Counted from the first letter of the stretch, positions 23,044 to 35,118 are shown. The stretch is 64,000 bases of DNA from Leptodontidium sp. MPI-SDFR-AT-0119 (GCA_020726505.1 JAHLEZ010000006.1:3286001-3350000), one strand, 5' to 3'. The notes: generated from the sequence alone by a model not told the origin. Made by a program: numbers and translations.

Positions 23044-23544
23044 CTAATGTTATGTCTTAAGAAGTACGTATAATTAAATTAACCCTGTAATATAGTTAAT
23101 TAGTATTTTTAAAACTTTTCTTAGGCAGTAAATTAGCCTATACACTTTTCTATATTATTTAATATATATATAGATTAAAAAAATACAAGAAGCCAAGAAC
23201 GAATAAACCCACTCGCTTAATAACAAAATCCGGTTAGATTTGTCTTTAAAATTATATAATCGCTGTCACACAATCGACCTAAGGACTTACCTCTCTTCGT
23301 TACTTTATTTAAAGAACAGCTGTAATCTGTGTCAAATCCTCTCTAAAATCCCCGAGGAGGCTAAGAACAAAAATCCCGAGATTCGGCTGTCTAAAGCTTT
23401 ATAATACGTAAGGATTCGTGCTGTACTAAGTCTGTGCTTTACTTTGTTGTGCTAGATAAATACTAATACTATTTAGAGTCGACTATACAACCCATTTCAA
23501 ACCCTAAAGGTAATTCTAGAAGCTCGCTCCATTTGGAATTAGTC
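23044..23544. other. RIP-mutated spacer
   Basis: AT-rich between the minisatellite and the HET pseudogene. May hold the N-terminal part of the HET gene, which I cannot align. No separate gene is seen. Confidence 0.4.
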
Positions 23545-25110
23545 AGGGAATGGATTCGAATATGTGACGAAGGTTAATGCTCACGAAGCGGTGGATACTG
23601 TCCTGATCCCGATATAACTCAAATGTTAACTCGGGTCATTAATATAGGAGATAGCTACACTGAGCGTATTATTTTGATAGACAAAGACAGTATAAATAAA
23701 GGAGTACATTATGTTACTTTATCTTATTATTAAGGCACGCTCTTAAAAGAATAGACAGACAAGTGGTGTACTATTACTAGTAACGAGAAGGATAAGAGGA
23801 TATAAGGATTCCCAGTTACAGAATTACCGTAGACATTTCAAGATGTAATTAGCGTCACTCGAGAACTCGGCCAGCGATACCTCTAGATCGATTCGCTCTA
23901 TATTATTTAAGGAAACGGCGGGGACTAGGCTACTGAAGCTACGAATATAGAAGTAGTCTTTAAGAATGCTTACTATACGATAGCTGCCACCTCTACTAAA
24001 GACTTAACCAAAGGATTTCTTAACCGGCCGCTTAAAGAGATAGATTTACGGTATGTGGTGGTGCCTAGGTCTTCTAAGCCCTTAGACGGCAAGGTCTATA
24101 TTTACACGTCAATCGATGACGATTTCAATGGCGACGTGCTGAAGGGGGTCTTGAATACACGGGCATAGGTGTTACAAGAACGAGCCTTATCACGCCGAAC
24201 GATTTATTTCACGAAGAGGCAAACGTATTAGGAGTGTGGCGGTAGGGTATATTACGAAACGCTCACTTATATAAAGAAGTAAGTCTATATTTAGGGTTTA
24301 GTTTAAAGGCACCGTTTTATCTTTATAATTCGCTTTTCCTTATTTATAACCGAGCATTTACTTAACAAACTTATTAATTTCTAATTAAATTAGTATAAAC
24401 TTGTCTTTTTAAAGTGACCTAGAATTTCCTCGCTCGATCAGCTATCGTTTCCGGTTTACTCAAATTCAGCTCTTTTAATCTCTATTTATAAATTACTCGA
24501 CATTTGGTATTATAAAGTGCATAGACAGGCCCGTTGTGATTAAGTCACTAGTTAAGGCGTTAGCTAACGCTCTTAATACTGTAATCTACTATAGTATCTT
24601 TAAATAGTTCCTCTACCGAAGTCTTATATAGTAACTAGTACAGAATACTTCTCTAGAGAAGATAACTTATAAGGATAATCAGACGCCTCTATCGTAGTCT
24701 TAGATAGTATATCACAGATAGATCTAGTTTTTGTAACTAGAATTTAGAAAAGTTAAGTGGGATTATAGTGTTTAATTTATAAACGATAAGTCGAGTGACA
24801 CGGCAACTAAGAATTATAGTTATATCTTAAAAGCTCGGGTGAGACAACTACGAGATTGCAAGATCAACCCCGAGGGCGTAATACTCGACGGGAACAATTA
24901 AGTCGGGCTTATACACTTTGACACTCAACTAAGAAACTTCTTACGAGAAGTAACTTGCGCTATTATAAGAAGAGAGACTAGAGATAATAGTGATGTTAAT
25001 AGTTCGCAACGGAAATATTACGTGCTATTCTTAATAAAAGGTGCGACGTAACTAGGGCGAGGAATATTTACGAGGGTTAAAATGGGTTCTATCTAGTAAG
25101 GTTTTCTACT
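23545..25110 (+). pseudogene. second HET-domain gene, RIP-killed, nearly full length
   Basis: One frame from 23563 gives ICDEG..CSRSGGY, then HYVTLSYY*G, GFPVTELP*TFQDVISVTRE, LGQRYL*IDSLYII*GNGGD and IEVVFKNAYYTIAATSTKDL, then RA*VLQERALSRRTIYFTKRQ. This is the HET layout 'Y(I/V).LS(Y/H).WG', 'F..L..T..DAI..(T/C)...G..YLWIDS.CI.Q......D', 'Y..A..TIAA' and '(R)WVLQER.LS.R...F....W'. Every asterisk stands where the family has Trp or Gln. After a possible intron at 24285-24480, the frame near 24530-25110 gives typical HET C-terminal sequence (YKDNQTPL.S.S, and ARVRQLRDCKINPEGVILD). In the family this protein triggers incompatibility cell death. The frame is intact apart from nonsense changes, so death came from point mutation, not deletion. 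Confidence 0.87.
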
Positions 25111-27016
25111 TTTTAGCGATCAAGACAATATAGCACAGATCTTTTAGTATATTTTATTCGCCGTTCGATTTTGTATTTTCACCTTTTTTTTTCTTCTTAA
25201 ATAAGGGCTAAGTTCTTTTCTTCCTTCTCTTAGTAACACACTACGCCTAATAGACATAAGAATTAAGCGTAGAGAAGAGTGCCTCAAAAGCTAAGGAGGC
25301 ATAAGAGTTAAATTTAAACGCTTAATCCTTTTAAGATCTCCCAAAATCTTAAAATAAATCTCAACTAAATATAATTTCCCGTAATATAATTTCCCGGGCA
25401 ACTCCTGTCGTAATATAAGTAAGACTATAAAAGGGCTAAGATAGTTCTGCGTTTCTGTGGGGCTTTAAAATAAAGTCGGAAGTAAAGGAGTTTAAGACTC
25501 ACGCGGTTATATAAATTTGTAGAATAACAAAAGAAAGACACGTTATATACTCCTCCTAAGTCGACCGTATATGTATTCTAACTTCTATTACCCGTCAAAT
25601 CCCGCTCTAAAGTCGCATCTCATTAGCTTTATCTTATCTTTGCTACTTATATTATATATCCTATCTTTTTAAGCCCGGCTATACCTTATATTCACTATAT
25701 CATTAACTCTCCTTCGATCTTTAGTCCCCTTCCTTTTCTAACAATATCTCAGTAGTATAAGTACCTTCTTCTTAGTATAAACCGCTAGGTCGATCTCAAA
25801 ACAGTTACTCTTATTCGTATATATACCTTTATTATCTTTAATTTCAGAAATATTAATCTATAAGACTTTTAGATCAGTGTCGTCAATTAACACAAGGTAA
25901 TTAAAAGTATTTCTAAAGTAATCAATTATACTTAAAGTTCAAAGACGTATTAGTATAAAGTCCTGCGCCTAGTAATAGAAATATAAGTAAGTGATCAGCT
26001 ATATACTATAAATCAATGCCTCGCTTTATAGAGCGGAGAATCTTCCTTACGAGCTGTCTATAGTATAGTACTGTAGTTCCGCCTATGACGTGGATTGCGC
26101 TATATATAGTATATCAAGTCAGGGTCGGCCCGGGCCCGCGAACCACACTAATAATTCTACGCGGAAGACAGTTCGACTTTAACGCTTTAACTTAACGTAA
26201 ATTACCTTAAACATATAAAATGTATATCACATCTGTCTTTCTTAGTATATTAGCGGGGCTACATTTAAATATATAGCGAAGGTAGTTTTTTTCGTCGTTA
26301 TAGATATAGAAAGATAGACCTCTTATTAAGTTAAATTCTTAGACATTAACGTTAAAGCTTTATTACTTTTAGTTTATAACCCTTCTTAGTAACTATTTTA
26401 AGGACTAGAACGATTTGAAAATAAAGAAACTACATCGAATACCCTTCTTAGTAATGCTTTTTATTAGCTAAGATATTTAGGGCTATAATTAATAAAAAGA
26501 ATATTATAAATCGTCGGGAATTTATAGGCGGGGGAGTAAAATAAAGTATTAAATAAGTACTTTAAGAAAAATATATCCCTTAAAGTATACTCTTTAAAAA
26601 GTATTTATGACATTAAATTAATATATACTAAGAGATCTTACTTACGACTTCGCCGAGTGTACTTTAAATATTTTACGCTTCCCTCTACATGAGGCGGGCT
26701 CCGATTTGACTCAAATCGGCGTCTAAATACGGTAAGCGCGAAAGAACAGGGTTAGCGGGAGCACTCAAATCGGAACTCAAATCGACAGGCGGTGAAGGGC
26801 CACAACTTTATAAGAACGTCAGGCTTTAGTATACCGCTAATACATAGTATTAACTAAGTAAAAATCTCAGTGCCAAACATCTAACATACTAAATATAAGT
26901 AAGTTAAAGGGGTCTAAGGTAAGCTTAGAGTAAGTCAGCTGACTTGGGTTACTAAATAAGCGACTATTTAATAGGACAACAAGTAGGACGGCGACGACTA
27001 AAACGACAATACATTT
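25111..27016. other. AT-rich, heavily RIP-mutated desert
   Basis: Nearly 1.9 kb with no coding trace I can defend. A GC-richer island at 26690-26830 keeps CAAATCG and TTTGA motifs and is described separately. The stretch 26860-27016 probably holds the 5' flank of the helicase gene. Confidence 0.5.
26701..26719. repeat. 19-bp palindrome with nearby repeats of its arm
   Basis: CCGATTTGA-C-TCAAATCGG is a perfect inverted repeat. The arm motif CTCAAATCG occurs twice more at about 26763-26782. These islands keep CA/TG in RIP-mutated surroundings; a terminus of an element or a protein-binding site is possible. Confidence 0.6.
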
Positions 27017-30000
27017 GAGTATAATACAGAATATAAGGTCTTATTCTGTACTTGGCATCACACGAGAGTTCGGGGACTAAATACTCATTTCCGTAAGTAA
27101 CATAGTCTTAAAAAAGAGAGACAGAAACCGCTACTTGAGAAGTATAGACGTCTACTACTATAGCATCTAAAGGACGTAGAACTACTAGAACCCGGAGGAC
27201 TACTATTCGCAGCACTAGGGAAATCATTAAATAGATTTCAATACGACGACTGTGACCAGCTTGTAATATTAAAGGACTCGATCCAAAAACATTACAAAAC
27301 CTATAGATGGTTTTAATTAAAGCAAGACCTAGTACATTAGAAAATAGTAAAGGTGTAGACGTTCTTTAAGACTAAATTTCAACGATATTTTATTATAACT
27401 AACTAAGAGAAGGCTTTCCTACAAGCAAAAGTAGCAGATAACGACAACAACGAAAATGCCGCAGTTCGGGACTAACTACTACGCGAATTTAACGAAATAA
27501 ATAAGCGGGACACAAAACGGTTTAAGATTACAAATTCTAAGACTAAAAAGAGCAATAATACTAGTTAGTAGAACTTTATACAATAATAACTACACTTTAG
27601 TAGTCGTAACATTAGACGTATTATTTATATAAGTAAGTTACTAGACTAGAAAAACAAGTAACTCTAGCGCGTGAGCGAAATCGTCGACATAATAATCAAA
27701 CGTACTATAAATAAGCTAGGCAACTTCTATAACGACACTCTATATTAACTACAAACGGCGAACTCGACTAAGAAGGTTAAGAACCGACTTATAATACAGT
27801 TATAAAATAAGGACAGCTTAGACCAGTATATTACGTATCTTCAGCGTTTTACTTACTATTTATTACGAGTATACGTAACGCAGAAAGAAAAGGAGAGCTA
27901 TAAAGGTAATAAAAGTAAAAGCGGGGATAAAGGGTTAATAAACGACGATAAAGAGGCTATTATAGACGAAGTTAAGAAGGGTAAAGAGGAAGATAAGACT
28001 TAAGAGGCTGTTATAAACAAAGTTGAAGAGGATAAAAAGGGGGATAAGGCCCAGGAGGCTAGTGACAGTAGAGAGCTTAATATAATAAAAGACTACTGTG
28101 AACTAACAAAATTCAGCCTAAAGCAAAAACAGCTATTATAAGACGTGCTCGAGTCATTAAAATCCGGAGAAGACGAGGATACCTAAGTCTAAAAGATAAG
28201 TACGCTTATAATATCTATAATTTTATAAAGTCTAAAAGGCTATAATCGATTTAACAGTCCCATAATTCATTTTGCGGCTGTCTTAGGTATTATAAAAGAC
28301 GAGAATTACTTGAGGCGTAGTGACAAGTATTTATATATACTCACCGGATTTATATACTACGTCCAGGTCTTGTTTATTAAATATATACTCTTAATAGCCA
28401 CAAGGGCAGAGCAAACTATAGAAGACATTAACCGGTTTCTTAAGTTATAGAAGAAATATCTCGTAGTTAAAAGCTATAGCCTATGTAACTTCTTAATTAA
28501 GATGTTAAAATATAATAAGACAATAAGCATACAAAAGATTAACCAGCCCAGCATTACTTAAACTCAATCTAAAACAAACTATTTAGATAATAATATCTTG
28601 GAATTTCATAGGAAGTCACTGCCGATTAAGCGGTTCAAGAATATAATCTATAATATAATCCGGGAGGCCGAAGACATCTTATAGAAGGATCTTATATAAG
28701 TGGCCTAAAAGAAGGACTAGTTTGAGATTAATTTAGACATAATCTAAGATAATTTATTATTAATTATACAGGGTACGTTATAAGTAACAAATAAAGCTAA
28801 TAAAATAAAAGATAAGAGGCAGTAAATAATAAATTAAATATTAAAGGCTCCAAAAGACTAGTAACTATAGGACTGAAAAAAGAACATATAGCGAATAATA
28901 AGAGTCCGCGAGTATTAGTAGGTGTAAAAACGACTAAAAGAACTGTCGCTCGCTTTAAGGCATAAGGGCGGTAGTCTACTAAGTCACGGAGACGAGATTA
29001 CGCCTATTCAGTTCCGTAATAGACTTCTCTAAGAGCGTAATATTTATATAATTAGCGGACGAATCGCGTATATTACGCGGTATTACAAGTCTTAGGCACT
29101 CTTTAGTGAGGCTAAAGTTATCCCACGATTTCTCTTATAGTAGATAAGACAAATCTAGGCTATATATCTAGCTTACGTGTAGTTATTTTCAGAGACTCTC
29201 GACTAGAAAACGAACGGACTCCCCTAGAGTGATCATCTCTAGTATAATAAGTATAGTTTATAGACTCGCGAGCACTTGACTAAGGTCTTAACATAGGAAA
29301 CCGCTATTTAATTAAGAGTATAATTAACGACATAGGATTACTGGAATGTAGCGATTAAAATAAGCCGTGAATATATTAATGCCGAGTTTATAAGGGATCT
29401 ACTTATAACTAAGGATATACTATATAAAGATACTAATGTTATCGTAAGTACTATTAATCTTGCGGCTACTTATAAGAAGGATATTACTAAGTAGTATAGG
29501 GTTCGTAGTAATATTATCCGGAACTTAAGTAATAAGAGCATTCGGATCTTTAGGGCCATTAGTTTATAATAATATTAATTACTAAGATTAGATAATAAAA
29601 AACTATCCCTATTAGCTAAGTATTATCGAGTTTTATTATATAAAACACTACTAGCTAGTCTTACGTTAAAGAGGTTTAGATTACTATTAAGAAGACTATA
29701 ACTAGTGGTTTTTATGCCACCGCTAACTAGTCTATCTAGTCCGTTTCCAGCCGGGTTACTAACCCTAATAAGTTCAAATATATTTAAGTATAAACTATTA
29801 GGCTCGAAGCCTATAATGTTTCTTAGTCGGCCACGGTTTAAAGCCGCAATAACTAGTGTTCTACTATTAGCTACCGTCCCCGTCTACTCTAAAGAAGAGA
29901 TTTATAAAGGACTAAAGAAAGTATTAAGCCAAGAAGAACCTAAGTTCCGTTTAAACGAATAAAGAGAGGCCGTCTTTATAGCGCTAGACTAATAGACTCT

Positions 30001-32213
30001 ATTAATCGTGGTATTACTCACTAATAGCAGTAAGACGCTGACATTTATACTTCTAGCTATACTTTAGGACCCAGGTGTCAGTATTATAATAGTACTATTT
30101 AATACACTCGAGAAGGACTACGTACGGCGGCTGCGGCTTACATATATCGAGTATATCGTCTGGCACTATAGAGAGACGCGGTATACCCCCGTAATCGTAG
30201 TCAGCGCTGACCGGGCAACTATAACCGGGTTCATTATATATAAATCGATACTCCGAAAAAGAAAACTACTACAGCGTGTCGTACTTAATAAATATTATCT
30301 TGTATTTATAGCTAGTGATTACTAGCCTAAGCTACGGCAGCTCGGTTATCTTTAAGTACTCTAGTGCCTTATAATCTTACTAACGGCTACACTCCTACTA
30401 ATTCGACTCAATAAACTACGAAAGGTAATATATATATCCGACTTTCGTCTAATTCGTATAAGCACAGTTCAGGCTAACATTTAGTACATAATACGACAAT
30501 GTCCTAATAAGAGTGCGTTAAAGTTAATTAAGGAAATAGCACGATTACGGCGTCTTAGGCCTAAGGAGCGTGGAATTTTTTATTATAGTAGCCGGGATAA
30601 GACTAAGGAGGTGGCCGTAGTATTAAGATGTCTGTATTACTATTCGATAGTTAATAAAAAGGATATAACTATAGAAAAATAGTTAAAGGAGGCGGGGTTT
30701 ATAGCTGTAACTAAAGCGATTAACACTAATAGAGACTATCCCGGGATTATTTATATTATACACATTAGTGTCTCGTATAATATAATTAACTTTATATAAG
30801 AGACTAGGCGTAGTAAGCGAGCCGGGGAGGATGTTAATTTTATTATTTTACTTAAAGATGCCAAATACTAGCAGTTAGCGAAATAAGACGTTACGGAGTT
30901 AACGGTCGACGAACTTGTTATATAACGGTTTATTTAAACACGGGAATATCGACGTTTTACTATAAGTAGTTATCTCGACGAGAAAGGACAGACTTATAAG
31001 GAAGTCAGCGGACGGCTTTACGACTACTATAAAAGAGAGGTTTCAGATTAGACTACAGGCCAGGTCCGAATCACTACTAAGTTACAGCGATTTAAGGGTA
31101 AAATAAACGAGGTTTAAAGGTATTATAGGTTTTACTAGGCGACATATAAGTCGACTAAAGTAAAGTATTCGCTAGCGACGTATACGAGGACTAATAGTTT
31201 AAATATAAAATAGAGTGAATAATTACGGCAAGGCATTTAGCTCGATCGAAGGTGCCGTGACTATTAGAAGTATAAAATTAACTAACAGATCTGTAAAGGG
31301 ATCGAGAATAAGTAAGCATACTAATAGAGTAGTGTTACGGCGTGTCTATAGCTTAGCTAGTTTTGTCTTCCCTATAACTAAGGAGCACTCGCTAAAGGGG
31401 GCTATTATAGCCAAAACATTATGGGATATCAGAAATGGCTTAGTCTTCGGGCTCGACAGAAAGTCTAAGGCGCCGTTATTAGTAACAGGATATAGCTTTT
31501 ATAAATAATACTCTAGAGAGACAATAAGGCTAAGGGGGGAAGAGACGGAAGTAATATTAAGTATTTAAATAGCGCCGTTATTACTATAACGGAAGAGGAG
31601 TCAGGCACTCCCCCGGACAGAGTAAATAGTAAAGACAAGGTAAAAGTCGAGTTAAAAGCAGAAAAGGAAATTAGCAAGGTAGTCGAGTCAGCTAAAGAGG
31701 ACATCTTAAGCCGGCGCTCGCGGGTAATCAAGTGGCTTAGTAGGCATTACATCTACTGCGAGGTAACAAGGGCGCCGTAAAGTAATAATAAGTATTAGTA
31801 TAAGACGTACTACTAGTCTAAGGGCTTGGCGAATAATCTTAAGTATTCTAAGTGCGTTAACTAGTAAAATAAGATAAATTACTTTCGGCGAGGCAAGTGT
31901 TCTTAGTATAAGGAGGATATTAATAAGTACAAGCTTTAGACTTCGCTAGATATTACTTACTTATATAAAGACGTGATTATGCCGATACTGTTTATATTAT
32001 ATTAACAAGGCTAACTAAAGAAATAGTTAGACCGGGAGGGCTATAAAGTGGTTGGGGTTATATAGTTGTAGCGATAGTTTGACGAGGTCAGTGATCGAGG
32101 GGGGTTTAACCGCAATAAGGCCGTCGAGGCGTTTAAAGCGTATTGCGAGGAGTTCAAACGGGCCGAGTAAATAGTATAAAGGTGAATAAAGTATTTCTTG
32201 TATTAACAGTTAA
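27017..32213 (+). pseudogene. RecQ-like, telomere-linked-helicase-type gene, RIP-killed
   Basis: One frame can be followed for over 5 kb. The N-terminus has a degenerate C2H2-like start (EYKVLFCTWHHTRVRGLNTH), then a long Lys/Glu-rich region (27900-28150), then FAAVLGIIKDENYLRRSDKY and a middle domain. From 29880 come RecQ/DEAD helicase blocks: FRLNE*REAVF (Q motif side), motif I at 30020-30037, motif II at 30287-30298, LLTATL (motif III), FYYSSRDKTKE, and RRSKRAGEDV (motif VI region). Motif I is TNSSKT instead of GGGKT and motif II is NKYY instead of DE(C/A)H: both catalytic boxes have lost their key residues through G-to-A changes. The C-terminal part (DVIMPILFILY, AVEAFKAYCEEFKRAE) ends near 32210. 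Related fungal genes sit next to telomeres and unwind DNA in vitro or by homology; some are carried by mobile elements. Confidence 0.85.
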
Positions 32214-33170
32214 CATGAAGTTAATAAGACATGATCGACTTTAATAAGTAAATAAAAATAAGATATGTTTTTTGTATATTATTTTACGTAAACTTATATT
32301 ATATATAATACTTATCTAAATAATTTATTAGAAAGGGATATTAAAAAAGGGGATTTTATTACAATTTAAAAAAGGGCAGAGATATCAAGGAATAGTTCAA
32401 ACGAGAGTTATAAAAAACATTCGACAATAGGAGTTAAGATTAAGATATTAAAGAAAAGATTTTAATAAGAATAGTTTTTTTTAGTTTTTTTTTTTTAAAA
32501 AAAAAGGCCAAGGTATAAAATAATTTAATTATTAATTAAAAAAATAAGAAATAAGAAATAAGAATAAATAAAAAGAATATAAGAAAAGAATATAAAAAAG
32601 AAAGATAAGAAATTTTTTAAAAGAAGATTTAAAAAATAGAATTTATAAAATAAAACTTAATTTAATAATATATAAAAAGCTATTTTGAGAAATCAAGTAA
32701 TCTTTGTTTTATTTTCATTATTAAAATAAATAAAATAGTCTTAGTTAAAATATATAACGTATCAAAATAAAGTGATATTAAAGAATAAATGAATAAATAA
32801 ATAAATAAATAAATAAGAAGATTATAATAACGAATTTTTATATTATAAGAATAAAGTATTAAGAGTTAGATTAGAGTTATTTAACCCCATGTCGGGGGGG
32901 GGGGAAGGGAAACGCAAGTAAATAAGGAAAAGAGCGGGTAAAAAAAGTAAGAAAGTAAGTAATTATATTTAATTATAATCCCCCCCGCAACCCGGAAGTA
33001 CTTATAAGGGTAATAGGCAGAAAATAAGAGTTATATTTGTAAATCAGGGCCCCCGCAACCCCGAAGTACATAAAAGAAAGCGGCAGCCCCCGCAACCCCG
33101 AAGCGGTAAAAAAAATAAAGATGTAAAGGATATAAAGATAAGCGCTAACCGCTAGATAGGGAAGGAGAGT
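32214..33170. other. AT-rich low-complexity 3' region of the helicase unit
   Basis: Contains T and A runs (about 32472-32512), an (AAAT)n stretch near 32788-32815, a run of ten G at about 32893-32902 and three C-rich repeats (listed separately). No coding. Composition (homopolymers, C-rich units) resembles subtelomeric filler. Confidence 0.6.
32982..33103. repeat. three copies of a 17-bp C-rich repeat
   Basis: CCCCCGCAACCCCGAAG or a one-base variant occurs at about 32982-32998, 33050-33066 and 33087-33103, separated by A-rich spacers. The unit retains CpA, so it was not hit by RIP. Confidence 0.8.
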
Positions 33171-33238
33171 AGTTAGGGTAATAAGTAGGGTAAGGGTAAG
33201 AGGTTAAGGTTAAGGGGTTAAGGTTAGGGTTAGGGGTT
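33171..33238. repeat. interstitial telomere-like tract (TTAGGG and variants)
   Basis: GTTAGGG occurs at about 33172, and TTAGGG twice in tandem at 33224-33235; between them lie GTAGGG, TAAGGG, TTAAGG and TTAAGGGG variants. The G-rich strand is the plus strand, which at a real chromosome end would put the telomere to the right. The tract stops at 33238 and unrelated sequence follows. Confidence 0.75.
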
Positions 33239-34114
33239 TATATTGCACTAATTATACGCCGAGTACTAGTATATATATTAAAGGTAACTATGGCCGTCTA
33301 TACTAATAAGCCTGCTCTACTAATCCAAGTCAACAAGACCCCCTTAGACCGTACTATGCCTACCACTGATATTTCCAAGAGAATTCCGCGTTTCGCTTCT
33401 ATTTAATACCGCTGTAGTGTTAACAATGCCTGCTCGTAGTCCGGTTACGCGCTCTTATAGACAGTCTTAACCGTAATCCCGAAACGTATCCTCAAATCTA
33501 TAAAGGGTACTTTATAGTACTAAATCCGTAAGAAGTCCGTTACAACAGCCTATAAATTAGTTTAAGAGGAGTAATATGCCCCCCGTTAAATACTAATAAA
33601 AAAAAGGTTTATTATATATTAAAGTAAAATCTATCACTAAAGTCTAAAAACCCGACCTAATAACCTATCTCCTCACTTAATAGGGTTCTATTATAGCCCC
33701 TCTTACTACCTTAAGTAAGGCAATATTTAGCCTTATTCCTAAGAACGGGGAGTTTCACTTTATATACGGCAGTGTGTCTTCCGTGAAATTAATGTCGAGA
33801 CGTCCTAGTTCTTCCTTTAAACTTATCCCCATAAAAGTTACCCCGTCTACCTCTCTATCTTAAGCTTTCTCGCTACCTACGGTCCTCTCTACTTCCTTAA
33901 AGCACTTTATCGCCTCCTCTATATAACCTGCCGTAATCTTCCCACGCCTAAGGGATTTGTAAGACCTAATACTTGAGGCAATTTACCTCTTTCTCCGGAC
34001 TTAAGCTTTTGCTAAAGTATATTAAGATCCTCCGTTGTCGGTTCTCGCCTCTAAGTCTAAATAACATCCGGACTAAGACTGAGTTATTAATACTTTTAAC
34101 AACGCCTTAAGTTA
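33239..34114. other. degenerate coding-like DNA, unassigned
   Basis: Both strands show open but broken stretches. Plus strand from 33357: MPTTDISKRIPRFASI then YRCSVNNACS and KKSVTTAYKLV. Minus strand 33950-33700: EVERTVGSEKA, VDGVTFMGISLKEELGRLDI, LGIRLNIALLKVVRG. I recognise neither. It may be the end of the LINE-bearing unit or a separate element. Confidence 0.35.
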
Positions 34115-34285
34115 GTAGTAAGTTTACCGACTTCTTAGGTTTATAATAAGTTTTACGACGTCTCAAGTCCGCGACGAGTTTAGCGACTTCTTAAGTCCGC
34201 GACGAGTTTAACGACTTCTCAAGTCCGCGACGAGTTTAACGACTTCTCAGGTCCGCGACGAGTTTAACGACTTCTTAAGTCTAAG
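34115..34285. repeat. 28-bp tandem repeat, about six copies
   Basis: The phrase GCGACGAG begins units at 34171, 34199, 34227 and 34255, exactly 28 bp apart; two more degenerate units lie to the left (about 34115 and 34143). Variation is C/T and G/A only. Confidence 0.9.
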
Positions 34286-34684
34286 GGTTAAAGTAAAAGA
34301 ATTTTTTAAGAAATTAATATATAATAAAAGGTAAGTTTATTTATAAAATCGAGTCTTCTATAGATTCTATTCTTACTACTTCTCCCGCCTATACCTTCTG
34401 AATCCCATTACAAATAGTTAGTAAAACCTTAGTTACCCGTGTAACTTACTTAGTACTTAACTAAAAATTAATTATAGTAAAGAGCTTTGTATTACTTAAG
34501 CCTAACTCTCTTTGTAAAAGTCGTTTAGTTACCTTCTCCTTTTAACTTAACTGAATTAAATGTTTTTACGTAAAACACTTTTCCTTATGACCTTACTTAA
34601 ACTTCTCTCTTATCTTATAAACACACTTACAGCTATATATAAAGACGCCTCGCCGGTACTATAGTAGTAAGACCTAGTTATATA
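34286..34684 (-). mobile_element. probable 3' part of the LINE, cut off by the Copia insertion
   Basis: It lies on the far side of the Copia element from the LINE body and would be continuous with it before insertion (shared TTAAC). The minus strand has an Arg/Lys/Ser-rich, stop-broken frame compatible with a decayed LINE C-terminus, but I saw no diagnostic motif. Confidence 0.4.
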
Positions 34685-34689
34685 TTAAC

Positions 34690-34885
34690 TGTCGTGTAAG
34701 ATCACGCCTAGAGGCTCCACAGAGGCGTATTTGACGTATTATTGAGGTATGCGCAGTACTGTAATTGATTGTTGTCTATCTACGTATAGTCTATTCGAGC
34801 TCCCTGAATATGGAGGTCGCGGGCGCTTTGGCTATGGTGCCTTTGATTGGGCTCGCTTAGCCTGCCTACTATAACCTGCACGACA
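34690..34885 (-). repeat. Copia 3' LTR
   Basis: 196 bp, TGTCGTG..CACGACA. It retains more T at 'GCTATGG' and 'CTACTATA', and more C/G at 'CTCCACAGAGG', 'TTGAGG' and 'GCGCAG', than the other LTR. Confidence 0.95.
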
Positions 34886-34897
34886 CACCCCCTCGCC
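34886..34897 (-). other. polypurine tract of the Copia element
   Basis: The minus strand reads GGCGAGGGGGTG directly before the 3' LTR, the position and composition expected for the plus-strand primer site in a minus-oriented element. Confidence 0.7.
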
Positions 34898-35118
34898 AAG
34901 GATAATATTAAGCTTTGGCGAAGTAAACAAGTGCTTAACAAACATGATAGACAATAGGAAATCGACATATAATATATAACTGACAATATAAAAGCGACAG
35001 ATAATAAGGAAAAATGATAAGTAGTAGCCAAAGTAAACATGCTAAACAAGTAGGCGTGAGTATATAGGCAGGTGCCCCCTTATTGTAACTTCCCTCTTTA
35101 AGCGTACTATACTTTAAA

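Noticed and set aside
33171..33238. A true chromosome end at 33.24 kb
   Set aside because: Only three exact TTAGGG units and variants, and unrelated sequence continues for 30 kb beyond.
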